Assembly (NCBI GenBank): GCA_947475295.1
Contig: CANJLF010000014.1
Location: forward strand, 17,725 to 81,724
DNA from: Fidelibacterota bacterium
GTDB lineage: Bacteria; Pseudomonadota; Alphaproteobacteria; Rhodospirillales; Rhodospirillaceae
DNA length: 64,000 nt
Direction: 5' to 3'
A program made the position numbers and the translations under genes. Of this stretch, positions 1-8,463 are shown in pieces (position 1 is the stretch's first letter; each line of letters begins with the position of its first letter). The notes beneath the pieces are model-generated. The model saw only the letters and a list, made by a program, of their open reading frames with translations, was not told the origin of the DNA and ran no database searches.

Positions 1-322
1 CTCACACTGAACACTGGCCCACGGATACAATTTATGAGTGTAATAGGTACCATTCAACTCAATTTTTTGTCACCCATGGGAGAAGCGGCCGTGGGCCCAC
101 ATCCGTGCAGGCGGCCTTAGAATTGTCGCTGTTTGGTGTTCAATTATGCCTGTACGGGCCACAATCCGTATGGACCCGGCGGTCAGGCTTGTCTATTACC
201 GTCGGCACTTTCCCCCTTCGCGTCAATAATGGATCGACCGCGCCGGAGCGCGCGGGGTCCGTTTCACTGCCGCTGGCGATGACGACGGGGTCTTGATGCT
301 TTTTATATGGAGCTTTGGATTA
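1..322. other. Left-edge non-coding stretch
   Basis: I see no supportable gene in the first 322 bases. The one open frame here (105-296, 63 codons) has a composition unlike the neighbouring proteins and no recognisable motif. Two imperfect 14-base copies of GGGCC.ACA.TCCGT lie at 93-106 and 156-169. A GC-rich inverted stretch is present around 238-258. This could be a long 5' leader for the small basic protein that starts at 323, or the tail of something cut by the window edge. Confidence 0.4.
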
Positions 323-694
323 ATGGCTAAGAAGAACCTAACCGACTTCAATGAGCGCTTAGAGACGGCTGCGAAGGCAAAACAGGTGCTGCTCGAGAAA
401 ATGCGCGCTAATGCGCCCCAGAACGCGCCCGATTTCGCGGAACGTCAAGCCGAACGCATTGTCTTGAGCGACGCACGCGACAAGCGCAAAGCCGAAGCCG
501 CCGAGCGCAAACGCGCCGAAGCCGCTCAGAAGGCCGCAGAAGCCGCTGCCGTGGCGCTCGCTGCCCAACAGGCCGCCGAGGAAGAACTGAACCGCAAGGC
601 CAACGAGGCGCTCGCCCTCAAAGCCCAGCAGAAAGCCGGCCGCGACGCCAAATACGCAGCCCGTCAGGCCCGCCGCGACAGCCGCCGCGCGTAA
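323..694 (+). CDS. Small Ala/Lys/Arg-rich coiled-coil protein, DUF6481-like
   Basis: This 123-residue protein is almost entirely charged and alanine-rich, made of heptad-like AEAAERKRAEAAQKAAE-type repeats from about residue 55 onward and ending in a basic tail. The N-terminus (MAKKNLTDFNERLETA) resembles small alphaproteobacterial DUF6481 proteins, which have no established biochemical role. I chose ATG 323 over the upstream in-frame ATG at 293 because the ten extra residues are hydrophobic and unlike the family N-terminus. The basic, helical composition would suit nucleic-acid or ribosome binding, but that is inference. The gene ends 8 bases from the convergent TonB receptor gene. Confidence 0.75.
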   Translation: MAKKNLTDFNERLETAAKAKQVLLEKMRANAPQNAPDFAERQAERIVLSDARDKRKAEAAERKRAEAAQKAAEAAAVALAAQQAAEEELNRKANEALALKAQQKAGRDAKYAARQARRDSRRA

Positions 695-704
695 GCGGCG
701 TTTT
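683..704 (+). terminator. Rho-independent terminator of the small basic gene
   Basis: A 6-bp GC-only stem (683-688 paired with 695-700) with a 6-base loop is followed by TTTT. The hairpin overlaps the stop codon at 692-694 and lies between two convergent genes. Confidence 0.6.
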
Positions 705-2856
705 AGAACCTGCCGCGCAGGCTGATGACGAAGCGCCTATCCCTGATTTCCGTGAAGCGCTCCGTGCGCGAAACGATGCCGTTGCCGGCATCGTTCACGT
801 AAAGGATGCGCTGCTGATGTTCGCGGTTGTGGTGCGGCATCAAACCGTACCCTTCAAGGCGTAACGTCAGCTTATAGGGCAGGGACTTCTCCATGAAGGC
901 TTCCAAGCGCGGACCGCGTTCAAAGTAGCGCAGCACGCGCGCGTCACTGAACACCTGGCGGCCTTCGCTCATCTTCAATGTGGTGCCGTAGGAAAAGCCC
1001 CAGGCCGTCACGTCGTGACGGAAGCTGGTATCCAATTCATCGGTCCACAGGTTCTGCACATCGCGTTTGCGCCCGGTGAAGGGGTCAGTGGTTTCGCTCC
1101 ATTGGTGCAGGTAGCGCACATCGATGCCCATATCGGGCAGGCCCAACCAAGCCAGCTTCACGCCTACTTTGGCTTCGGCGCCATAGACTTTGGCTTTGCC
1201 AATGTTGCCGCTGGCCGACACGGGATCGCCGTTGGCTTCGCGGCGGATTACGAATTTGTCGATGTGATCGTTGATGTCCTTGTAGAAGACGCGCGCATCC
1301 AGCGCGCCTTGGCGGTTGGGCAGCCGATGCTGATAGGCTGCTTCATAGACCCAAGTTTTTTCCGGCGCGAGCGCGGGATTGCCGGCGTCGATTTCGCTAT
1401 CGACCACGTCGAAGGTCGGCACGAAGTTCATGAACTGCAACTGACTGACCGTGCGCTCGACCTTGAAACGCATCTGGTCGGAACTGGACATGTCGTAGCG
1501 CAGGTCGGCGCGCGGTTTAAGGAACTTGTAGGTTGCGGTTGGGCTGAATGGATAGTTGTTTGTGATTTGCGAATACTCAAAATTCAGCGAGCTTTCGAGG
1601 GACAGGTTGCTCAGGATATTCCAGTTGTGGTTGGCGAAGGCCTCGCCGCGCAGTTCCTGCACAAAGGCATGGGCGGTTGGGATCGGGATTTCCTCGACGC
1701 GGCCGTTGGCGTCGAGATCGAAGAATACGCGCAAATCCTGGGTAAGGGTGTTGCGCGCGCCTTCCGCGCCGATCTCCAAGGTCTGCTTGGCGGCGATGGG
1801 CCAGGTGTAGGAGCTGCGCAAGATGCCTTCGGTGTTCAACTGGTTGGTCAGCTGCCGGCTGATTTCGTTCAGCGTATTGCCGATGATGCGGTTGCGGTAT
1901 TCGTCAATCGGGATGTCGACATAGTTGAAGATGTAAAGCGTGCTCAGCGTGCCCGGCCCAATGACGCCTTCGTAGTCGCCGCCCAACTCCCAACGATTGA
2001 CCCATCCGCTTGTGCGCTTATGGAAATCAACGGCGGTGAGCGTTTGCGTTCCGGAACTATTGAAGCGCGTGAGATCGGTGACGTCGCTTTCAACCGGATC
2101 ACGGGGCTCGAGCAACACGTTGAAACGCGCGCGGTCCCCGTTTTCCAGGTTATAGGTCAAATTGGCGGTCATGATGAATTTGTCGTGCTCGCGGTTTATG
2201 ACCTGCGGGCGAAGTTCCTGCACGGCACCGTTCGGGAAGTAATAAACCTCATACCGTGTACGGTCGTGCCAATCGTTGCCGACCAGGTTTCGCGGCGGCA
2301 GCAGATTGCGTTCCAGGCCGAGAATGTAATCCAACTGTCCCCAGCTGTTGGAGTAGTTCACCAAGCCATCAGGTTGCAGGAAACCGTGGTCGTTGATGCG
2401 CGTGTCGAGCTGCCAGGAACCGGCGCCGGTGCCTACGCCTTCCTTCAGGATAATATTGACCAAGAGGCCCTGGCTTTGCACATCGAGTTCCGCCGAAGTG
2501 CCGCGGATCAGCTGAATGCTGGCGATGTTTTCGACTTGCAGACGACGCAGCGTGGCCAGGATCTGGTTCTTGCCCGCCATGCGCTTGCCGTTGATGAGAA
2601 TCTGGTCGCCACCGGAGCCAAAGCCGCGCTCTTGCTGCTGGGTCGCGACATTATCCAGAATGGCGGCGACGCCGGGAATCCGCCGCATGATGTCTTCGGC
2701 GGTCGTGACATCGTATTTGGAAAAAAAGTCCTGGCCATAGCTAACTGTGCCGGAGTCCGTTGTGTCCGCGCCGGGCGGCGGCGGGGTCTGCGCCCAGACC
2801 GGTGTTATCATGCCCGGACTCAACGCAAGCCAGATCAGCGCCGTTCTGTAATTCAC
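703..2856 (-). CDS. TonB-dependent outer-membrane receptor
   Basis: 717 residues, the usual size for the family. A signal peptide covers roughly residues 1-22 (ending PVWA-Q). The plug domain spans about 40-140 and includes the conserved stretch RGFGSGGDQILINGKR near 77-92. A 22-strand-type beta-barrel follows and ends in the aromatic residue expected for Bam-dependent insertion (final Phe717). It would import a ligand across the outer membrane using TonB-ExbBD energy; the ligand cannot be read from the sequence. Translation starts at GTG 2856, with GGGGGA six to seven bases upstream. No carboxypeptidase-like or STN signalling extension is present, so a sigma/anti-sigma regulatory link is unlikely. 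The downstream amidohydrolase and the nucleoside transporter nearby could belong to the same uptake route (inference). Confidence 0.9.
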   Translation of the reverse strand: MNYRTALIWLALSPGMITPVWAQTPPPPGADTTDSGTVSYGQDFFSKYDVTTAEDIMRRIPGVAAILDNVATQQQERGFGSGGDQILINGKRMAGKNQILATLRRLQVENIASIQLIRGTSAELDVQSQGLLVNIILKEGVGTGAGSWQLDTRINDHGFLQPDGLVNYSNSWGQLDYILGLERNLLPPRNLVGNDWHDRTRYEVYYFPNGAVQELRPQVINREHDKFIMTANLTYNLENGDRARFNVLLEPRDPVESDVTDLTRFNSSGTQTLTAVDFHKRTSGWVNRWELGGDYEGVIGPGTLSTLYIFNYVDIPIDEYRNRIIGNTLNEISRQLTNQLNTEGILRSSYTWPIAAKQTLEIGAEGARNTLTQDLRVFFDLDANGRVEEIPIPTAHAFVQELRGEAFANHNWNILSNLSLESSLNFEYSQITNNYPFSPTATYKFLKPRADLRYDMSSSDQMRFKVERTVSQLQFMNFVPTFDVVDSEIDAGNPALAPEKTWVYEAAYQHRLPNRQGALDARVFYKDINDHIDKFVIRREANGDPVSASGNIGKAKVYGAEAKVGVKLAWLGLPDMGIDVRYLHQWSETTDPFTGRKRDVQNLWTDELDTSFRHDVTAWGFSYGTTLKMSEGRQVFSDARVLRYFERGPRLEAFMEKSLPYKLTLRLEGYGLMPHHNREHQQRILYVNDAGNGIVSRTERFTEIRDRRFVISLRGRF

Positions 2857-2947
2857 GGTTATTCCCCCAGCACCCCATGTTGGCGTCAGTTTCCCAGAGA
2901 ATAGCCGCTGTCACCAGTCAAAAACCCGAGAGCGGGGGGTGGTCTGC

Positions 2948-4342
2948 TTAAGGCCCGGCTTTTGGTATGCACTCGGCGAGGCCGGCCAGCTGAATATTTT
3001 CTGCCGCCAGAGCTTGGGACAACCGTGCGTAGACTCCAGCGAGGCCGTCCTTGGGGAAGGCGGTGCGGTTGACGGCGCGAGCCGTTCCGCACATGTCGCG
3101 GTTTTCAGTTTCGGAAACCCCGAGCGCGGTCAGATAGTCGCGGGCGCCGTAAAGCGGCTGCCCGCTCACCATCGCCAGCGTAACGTCCTCGGGTTTGGCG
3201 TTCACCAGCGTCTCGAAGACGTCTTTGGCGGCGTCGCCGCGCAGCAGGAACAGGTCGGCATAGAGGCCGGCCGCGAGGCTTCCGACTTTGTCGTCAATTT
3301 TGGCAATCCGCGCCGGCACGCTGGTGGCCATGTCGAAAAGGCGTTTGGGCGAAATCAGTCCGCCGAATACTTTTTCGCTGACGGACCTGGCATAGACCAG
3401 TTCCGCCAGCATGTTGGTGCTGCCGGTGGGCGACCAATCGGGCGCAAGCGCGACGGTCACGTTCTGGCCCAAGGCCACGGGGATGTTGGCGGTCTCGCCG
3501 TACAATTCGAAATTGCTTCGCGGCGACCAGATGAAGGACGAGCCGGCCCGCCGCAATTTGATGAAATCGTCTTCCGTCAACGCGACGCCGTGAACCACGG
3601 TGGTCTTGGGTCCCAACAGCTTAAGCTCTGTCAGACGCGCAAACTCGCCGCGGGATTCAGCATCGCCGCGTTGGCCCTCTGCGGTATGGACCGCGACCAC
3701 ATCAAACTTCCCTTGGCGAAAAAATGCGACATCGCGCGCCGATAGTTCGAGATCGCGCGGCCGGACGCCGAGGATATTGCCGAGCCGTTCCTCGCCTACG
3801 GCCGTGCCGTAAAATCCCGACGACCAATCGAGGTTGCGCACCAGACCGGCGACGCAGGCCGGGACTTTCGGCACGTCGGCGGGCTCGTAGATGCCGAGCA
3901 ACGACGTGGTGCCGCCGGCTAGGGCTTTCAGCTCGACATAGGCATCCATGTCGCAGAAATGCGTCGCCACCAGTTTACCTTCGGGGCCTTGGATGGTTTT
4001 CCAGTATTCGTCGGCGGCGCGCCATTCGTAGCGGTTGCCGTAGGTCTTGGGCGGTGTCCAGCGCGGAAAGACCCCGTAGAGCGGATGATTGTGCAAATCG
4101 ACAAAGCCGGGGAAAACAATATCGCGTGTTATCAGCACGCGCGCGCCGGCAACGCTGGGCTTGGTCGCGGTGATGGACTTAATCTTGCCGCCTTGTATGG
4201 CGATCCAGCCGTCGTTGATCACGCCGCCCGGCGTGACGATCATGCCGTTGATCAGGAGGGTGGTCTCCTGCGCCTGGGCGCGCGGCATCGGCCACAAGAT
4301 GGCCAGCAGAATCACGAGAACGATTAGGCTCAGGCGGTGCAT
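2948..4342 (-). CDS. Secreted metal-dependent amidohydrolase
   Basis: 464 residues starting at ATG 4342; the frame stays open to 4498, but the extra N-terminus would bury an obvious signal peptide (about residues 1-25, ending RAQAQ). The amidohydrolase/ATZ-TRZ signature is readable: metal ligands in DLHNH near residue 90, HTAEG (His plus the catalytic Glu of the deaminase-type branch), VVHGV, and the late Asp in LAPDWSPTGSTN. Members hydrolyse or deaminate ring C-N bonds; the substrate is unknown. Being exported is unusual for a deaminase and suggests periplasmic processing of an imported compound. It lies 91 bases upstream of the co-directional TonB receptor gene, so joint transcription is plausible. 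Confidence 0.85.
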   Translation of the reverse strand: MHRLSLIVLVILLAILWPMPRAQAQETTLLINGMIVTPGGVINDGWIAIQGGKIKSITATKPSVAGARVLITRDIVFPGFVDLHNHPLYGVFPRWTPPKTYGNRYEWRAADEYWKTIQGPEGKLVATHFCDMDAYVELKALAGGTTSLLGIYEPADVPKVPACVAGLVRNLDWSSGFYGTAVGEERLGNILGVRPRDLELSARDVAFFRQGKFDVVAVHTAEGQRGDAESRGEFARLTELKLLGPKTTVVHGVALTEDDFIKLRRAGSSFIWSPRSNFELYGETANIPVALGQNVTVALAPDWSPTGSTNMLAELVYARSVSEKVFGGLISPKRLFDMATSVPARIAKIDDKVGSLAAGLYADLFLLRGDAAKDVFETLVNAKPEDVTLAMVSGQPLYGARDYLTALGVSETENRDMCGTARAVNRTAFPKDGLAGVYARLSQALAAENIQLAGLAECIPKAGP

Positions 4343-4510
4343 GGAGGACGATGTCCTTAGGCTTGCGGCGGACGCTGAGGCCATTGTAGTGAAGAAGCGA
4401 ACCGGTTCGATACCTGTTGTGTTGCATTTTTGTGACGGCCCCATCGCCCGATAGACGGAGGAGATAGGTTCCGTAGATAATCTGGCTACCCATTTCACGG
4501 GAAGGCGGTC

Positions 4511-5443
4511 ATGTCCTCCATAACACCGTTATCGATCGCTGCGGGCGAAGGCGACCAAGCCAGCTTCGCGGAAGCCCTCGGCGCGAGCTTTGCCCGCACC
4601 GGCTTTGCGGTGGTCTCCGAGCACGGCATTGCGCCAGCCATCATCGCCGGCGCCTTTGATCGTACGCGGCGCTTATTTGCACTGCCGGAAGCGGTTAAAC
4701 GCCGCTATATCGTGCCCAGCGGCGGCGGCCAGCGCGGCTATACCGCCTTCGGCGTCGAGACGGCCAAGGGTGCGGACCGCGCCGATCTCAAGGAGTTCTG
4801 GCACGTGGGGCGCAATTTGCCGGTGAGCCAAACCGACCGCACCATGCCGCCCAATCTGCCGGTGGGCGAAATCGCCGATTTCGATGCCGCCACCTATGCG
4901 CTGTTTGAGGCCATGGATGCGCTGGGCTTACGCATTCTGCGCGCGATTGCTTTATATTTGAAACTGCCCGCCACTTTTTTCGACGACAAAGTGGGGATGG
5001 GCAATAGCATTTTGCGCTTACTGCACTATCCACCGGTGTCGCCAGAAGCCAGCGGTGTACGCGCCGGCGCCCACGAGGATATCAACGTCATCACGCTGCT
5101 GCTGGGCGCCGAGGAGTCCGGGCTTCAGCTGTTGGATCGCGACGGCCGCTGGCTGGCTATCGATCCGCCGCCCGACTGCGTCGTGGTCAATATCGGCGAC
5201 ATGCTGCAGCGCCTAACCAATCACGTCTTGCCGTCCACCACCCACCGCGTCGTCAATCCGACGCCGGAGCGCGCGGCGTTCCCGCGCTACTCCATGCCGT
5301 TCTTCCAGCACTTTACCTCGGACTATTTGATCGAAACCTTGCCGTCGTGCATTTCCCCGGATCGGCCCAACCGCTATCCGGTGCCGATCACCGCCGATGC
5401 CTATCTGCAGGAGCGACTGGCGGAAATTAAGCTGATTTCGTGA
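4511..5443 (+). CDS. Isopenicillin-N-synthase-like 2OG/Fe(II) dioxygenase
   Basis: 310 residues with the N-terminal DIOX_N region and C-terminal 2OG-FeII oxygenase fold. The Fe(II) facial triad is visible as His188-x-Asp190 and His245, and the 2-oxoglutarate-binding Arg259-x-Ser261 pair occurs in RYSMPFF. Bacterial relatives are often annotated as IPNS-family oxygenases; they need not make penicillin, and nothing here indicates beta-lactam synthesis. The enzyme would be cytoplasmic (no signal peptide). It is divergent from the amidohydrolase gene and convergent with the transporter gene, with only two bases between the stops. Substrate unknown. Confidence 0.85.
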   Translation: MSSITPLSIAAGEGDQASFAEALGASFARTGFAVVSEHGIAPAIIAGAFDRTRRLFALPEAVKRRYIVPSGGGQRGYTAFGVETAKGADRADLKEFWHVGRNLPVSQTDRTMPPNLPVGEIADFDAATYALFEAMDALGLRILRAIALYLKLPATFFDDKVGMGNSILRLLHYPPVSPEASGVRAGAHEDINVITLLLGAEESGLQLLDRDGRWLAIDPPPDCVVVNIGDMLQRLTNHVLPSTTHRVVNPTPERAAFPRYSMPFFQHFTSDYLIETLPSCISPDRPNRYPVPITADAYLQERLAEIKLIS

Positions 5444-5445
5444 GG

Positions 5446-6681
5446 CTAACTCAGCATTCCGACAACCGCGCCCGACATACAAGTAGCCAGCGTGCCTGAG
5501 ACCAATGTGCGCGGCGCCAGCGAGACAATGTCGGCGCGGCGCTCCGGGGCCATAGCGGTCAACCCGCCGATGGTGATGCCGATGGAGCTGAAGTTGGCGA
5601 AGCCGCACAGCGCATAGGTCATGATCAGGCGCGAGCGGTCCGACAGGGATCCGGCCGGTAGCTTCGACAAGTCGGTATAAGCAATCAGTTCGTTAAGGAC
5701 GGCCTTAGTGCCCAAGAGCGCACCGGCGGTGGGCGCCTCGGACCAGGGAATGCCCAGCAACCAGGCGATGGGCGACATCGCCCAGCCAAATATGCGCTGC
5801 AGGGTCAGCGGCGCGCCGCCGACATCGGGCAGCGCACCGATGATGTTGTTGGCGAGGGTGACCAGCGCCACCAGCACAATCAGCATGGCAATGACGTTGA
5901 TGAGGATCTGCACGCCGTCGATGGTGCCGCGCGTGATGACTGCCATCATGTTGTCGCCCGACGCCGGCGGCAGGACAACCTGGGAAGGATCGCGGTTGAC
6001 GATGAAGGCTTCAGGATCCTCGGGCACCATGATGAAGGAGATCACGATGGTGGCCGGCGCCGCCATGATGGACGCCGTGAGAATTTGGCCGATGGGATTG
6101 GGGATCAAACCGTCGAGCAAGGTAGCGTACAACACCATCACCGTTCCGGCGACCATGGCCATGCCGGCGGTCATGATGATGAACAGCCCGGCGCGGGTCT
6201 CGGCACGCAAGTAAGGTTTGATCACCAGCGGCGCTTCGATCATGCCGACGAAGATGTTCATGGTCACGGCGATGCCGGCGGGACCGTTGACGCCGATCGT
6301 GCGCCGCAAGAGCCAAGCGAAGCCGCGCACAACCGGTGGAATGATGTTCCAATAGAACAGCAACGCCGACAGCGCGCTGATGACCAGGATCAGCGGCAGC
6401 GATTGAAAGGCGAAAACAAAGCTCGACCCGGGGCCGGTGTTTGTCCAGGGCACATCGCCGCCGCCCAGGTAGCCGAAGACGAAGCTGGTGCCGGCGCGGG
6501 TCGCGCTGCTAAGGCTGACGACGACATTGTTAAGGGCCGCTAGGGCCTTCTGAAAGATCGGCATTTTGATGAGGGCGAGGCCGAAGACGAACTGCAGTAG
6601 GACGCCTTTGCCGACGGCGCGCCAATCCACGTCCCGCCGCCGTTCGCTGGCAAGCCATGCCAATCCCAGGAGGACCATCAA
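5446..6681 (-). CDS. nupC: Concentrative nucleoside transporter, NupC/CNT family
   Basis: A polytopic inner-membrane protein of about 411 residues. It has the CNT order: an N-terminal segment with LGLAWLASERRRDVDW, the gate/nucleoside-recognition core (about residues 100-220) and the C-terminal Na+/H+-coupled domain ending in short helices with GCVVGMLS-like glycine spacing. It imports nucleosides using cation symport. The start is doubtful: homology-like sequence (VQSAFG) continues in frame upstream to about 6697, yet no ATG, GTG or TTG occurs between the upstream stop (6724-6726) and TTG 6679-6681. I placed the start at that TTG; ATG 6676-6678 follows it directly. Initiation at a CTG (6706-6708) or ATC (6712-6714) behind GTTGGGGA is possible. 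Confidence 0.88.
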   Translation of the reverse strand: MMVLLGLAWLASERRRDVDWRAVGKGVLLQFVFGLALIKMPIFQKALAALNNVVVSLSSATRAGTSFVFGYLGGGDVPWTNTGPGSSFVFAFQSLPLILVISALSALLFYWNIIPPVVRGFAWLLRRTIGVNGPAGIAVTMNIFVGMIEAPLVIKPYLRAETRAGLFIIMTAGMAMVAGTVMVLYATLLDGLIPNPIGQILTASIMAAPATIVISFIMVPEDPEAFIVNRDPSQVVLPPASGDNMMAVITRGTIDGVQILINVIAMLIVLVALVTLANNIIGALPDVGGAPLTLQRIFGWAMSPIAWLLGIPWSEAPTAGALLGTKAVLNELIAYTDLSKLPAGSLSDRSRLIMTYALCGFANFSSIGITIGGLTAMAPERRADIVSLAPRTLVSGTLATCMSGAVVGMLS

Positions 6682-6841
6682 TCCAAAGGCGCTTTGTACC
6701 GCTGACAGCGCGATTTCCCCAACTCAACTCCGTGCGTCGACGCTAGCTTGTCGCCAATGGTTCACAAACTCAATGGAAAAAATTCTCCGCGGTCGCGCGG
6801 GCGGCCAAAAGGTCATGAAATAGTAACCGAGCGCCGCTGCG

Positions 6842-7267
6842 CTATGGCTCGAGAAAATGCCAGACGCCCTCGACGCCGTTGCCGATAGGCTTTTCCACGT
6901 TGTCGTGGAAGAGGGTGTAAACCGGCTGGCCTTTGTAGGCCCACTGCCGCGTGCCGTCGTCGCGCTTGATGATCGTCCAACTGCCGACGTTGTTTTTATC
7001 GGCTGCATCCACGGCTAAGGGAACCCAGGCCCGGGCGCAGCCGGCAACGCAGGTCGATACCCCCGGCTTGTCGCGGTCGGAGACATAAAGCGGAAAGCCG
7101 GTCTCGGCATGGCGATACTTGTAGGTGTCGTTTTGCTCAATGATGGCGACGGTGCCGGGATGCGAGATATCGAGCTGGGGCTTTTTGGCCGCAGCGGCGA
7201 AGGTCTGCGAGCCGGCGAGACCTAAGCCCAATGTACCGATAATAAAGGCGAGCGCCGTAAGTCGCAT
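6842..7267 (-). CDS. Secreted COG4315-type repeat protein
   Basis: 141 residues with a signal peptide (about 1-25). The mature part holds the Lipoprotein_15/secreted-repeat pattern: PLYVSDRDK, a CVAGCARAW pair of cysteines, a WTII..RDDGTRQWAYKGQPVY block and a second partial repeat. Proteins of this type are periplasmic or extracellular and their biochemical role is undefined. The start ATG is preceded by AGAGGTC. A diverged paralogue of the same architecture sits at 62826-63269. The gene stands alone between the nucleoside transporter and the patatin gene. Confidence 0.85.
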   Translation of the reverse strand: MRLTALAFIIGTLGLGLAGSQTFAAAAKKPQLDISHPGTVAIIEQNDTYKYRHAETGFPLYVSDRDKPGVSTCVAGCARAWVPLAVDAADKNNVGSWTIIKRDDGTRQWAYKGQPVYTLFHDNVEKPIGNGVEGVWHFLEP

Positions 7268-7399
7268 GTGTGACCTCTGCTAAGGCGTTAATTTAGCGCA
7301 CGGGACTAGCTTGGGGCAAATCTTTAACTATCCTCGGGTAAAGCGCTAGAGTTGCAGCCTGCCTAATTGCCCCGCTTTGTTGCCTGAAAGCATACTCCC

Positions 7400-8449
7400 T
7401 TGACCGTCTATAACGCCCACAAAAAGAACCGCCGTCACCTCAACCTGGCACTTCAGGGCGGCGGGGCGCACGGCGCGTTTACCTGGGGCGTGCTGGACCG
7501 TCTGATGAAGGACGGGCGCATCTTCATCGACGGCATCAGCGGCACCAGCGCCGGGGCCATGAACGCGGTGGTGTTCACTGACGGCTTTATCAAGGGCGGG
7601 CGCCAGGGCGCCATCGACGCCTTGCACACGTTTTGGCAGCAGGTGAGCGAACGGGCGCTGATCTCGTCCGGTCACGCGTCGCTGCCGTGGTTCATGCCCC
7701 AAGGCGGACAGAGCCAATGGAACGTCGACGACTTTCCGGCCTTCATGATGGCCGATTTTATCTCGCGCATGTTCTCTCCCTATCAGGTCAATCCGCTGGA
7801 CATCAACCCGTTGCGCGACATTCTTTCAGAAATGGTCGACTTCGAAGGTTTGCGCAAGCGCAAAGACATCAAGCTCTTTGTCGCGGCCACCAATGTGAAG
7901 ACCTGCAAGCTGAAAGTTTTTCGCGCCGAAGATATGTATGTTGAGGCCATCATGGCTTCGGCCTGCCTGCCGCTGGTGTTCCGCGCGGTCGAATTCCAAG
8001 GCGAGCAATATTGGGACGGCGGCTACCTCGCCAACCCAGCCATCTCGCCTTTGATTCATGAATGCGAGAGCAAGGACGTGCTGATCGTCCAGATCAATCC
8101 CATGAACCGGCCCGACGTACCCAACACGGCGCGCGAGATACTCAACCGCATCAACGAAGTCAGCTTCAACGCCACACTGGCGCGCGAGATGAGCGGCATT
8201 GCCACCATCTCCAACCTGATCGCGCAAGGCAAACTGCACGACACGCCCTTCCACCGTGTCAACTTCCACATGATCGTGGCGGAAGACGAGATGAGCAAAC
8301 TCGGCGCGGCCTCGAAGTCCAACGCTGACTGGAAGTTCCTGACTTATCTTTATGAGCTGGGCGTCGCCACCACCGATAAATGGCTGGCCGACAACTTCGA
8401 CCAGATCGGCGTGCAATCCACCCTGGACATGGTCAAGTCTTATTCCTAG
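7400..8449 (+). CDS. Patatin-like phospholipase
   Basis: 349 residues. The oxyanion-hole glycine run is GGGAHG at 20-25, the nucleophile elbow is GTSAG with Ser50, and the catalytic Asp is in DGG at 206; together these form the Ser-Asp dyad of patatins. It should hydrolyse acyl esters of membrane lipids, or polyhydroxyalkanoate-related esters in some bacterial homologues. There is no signal peptide, so it acts in the cytoplasm. The only start compatible with the patatin N-terminus is TTG 7400, because an in-frame stop lies 15 bases upstream; the ribosome site is weak. Confidence 0.88.
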   Translation: MTVYNAHKKNRRHLNLALQGGGAHGAFTWGVLDRLMKDGRIFIDGISGTSAGAMNAVVFTDGFIKGGRQGAIDALHTFWQQVSERALISSGHASLPWFMPQGGQSQWNVDDFPAFMMADFISRMFSPYQVNPLDINPLRDILSEMVDFEGLRKRKDIKLFVAATNVKTCKLKVFRAEDMYVEAIMASACLPLVFRAVEFQGEQYWDGGYLANPAISPLIHECESKDVLIVQINPMNRPDVPNTAREILNRINEVSFNATLAREMSGIATISNLIAQGKLHDTPFHRVNFHMIVAEDEMSKLGAASKSNADWKFLTYLYELGVATTDKWLADNFDQIGVQSTLDMVKSYS

Positions 8450-8463
8450 CTTCGCCCCTACTT

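Noticed and set aside
105..296. 63-codon frame near the left edge
   Set aside because: No ribosome site, no similarity that I recognise, and composition unlike neighbouring proteins.
1015..2904. Long plus-strand frame (629 codons) opposite the TonB receptor gene
   Set aside because: Antisense shadow of a GC-rich gene; no recognisable domain, while the minus-strand protein is a clear receptor.
4511..5443. Beta-lactam biosynthesis from the isopenicillin-N-synthase-like gene
   Set aside because: No ACV synthetase or related genes nearby; the family name is structural only.
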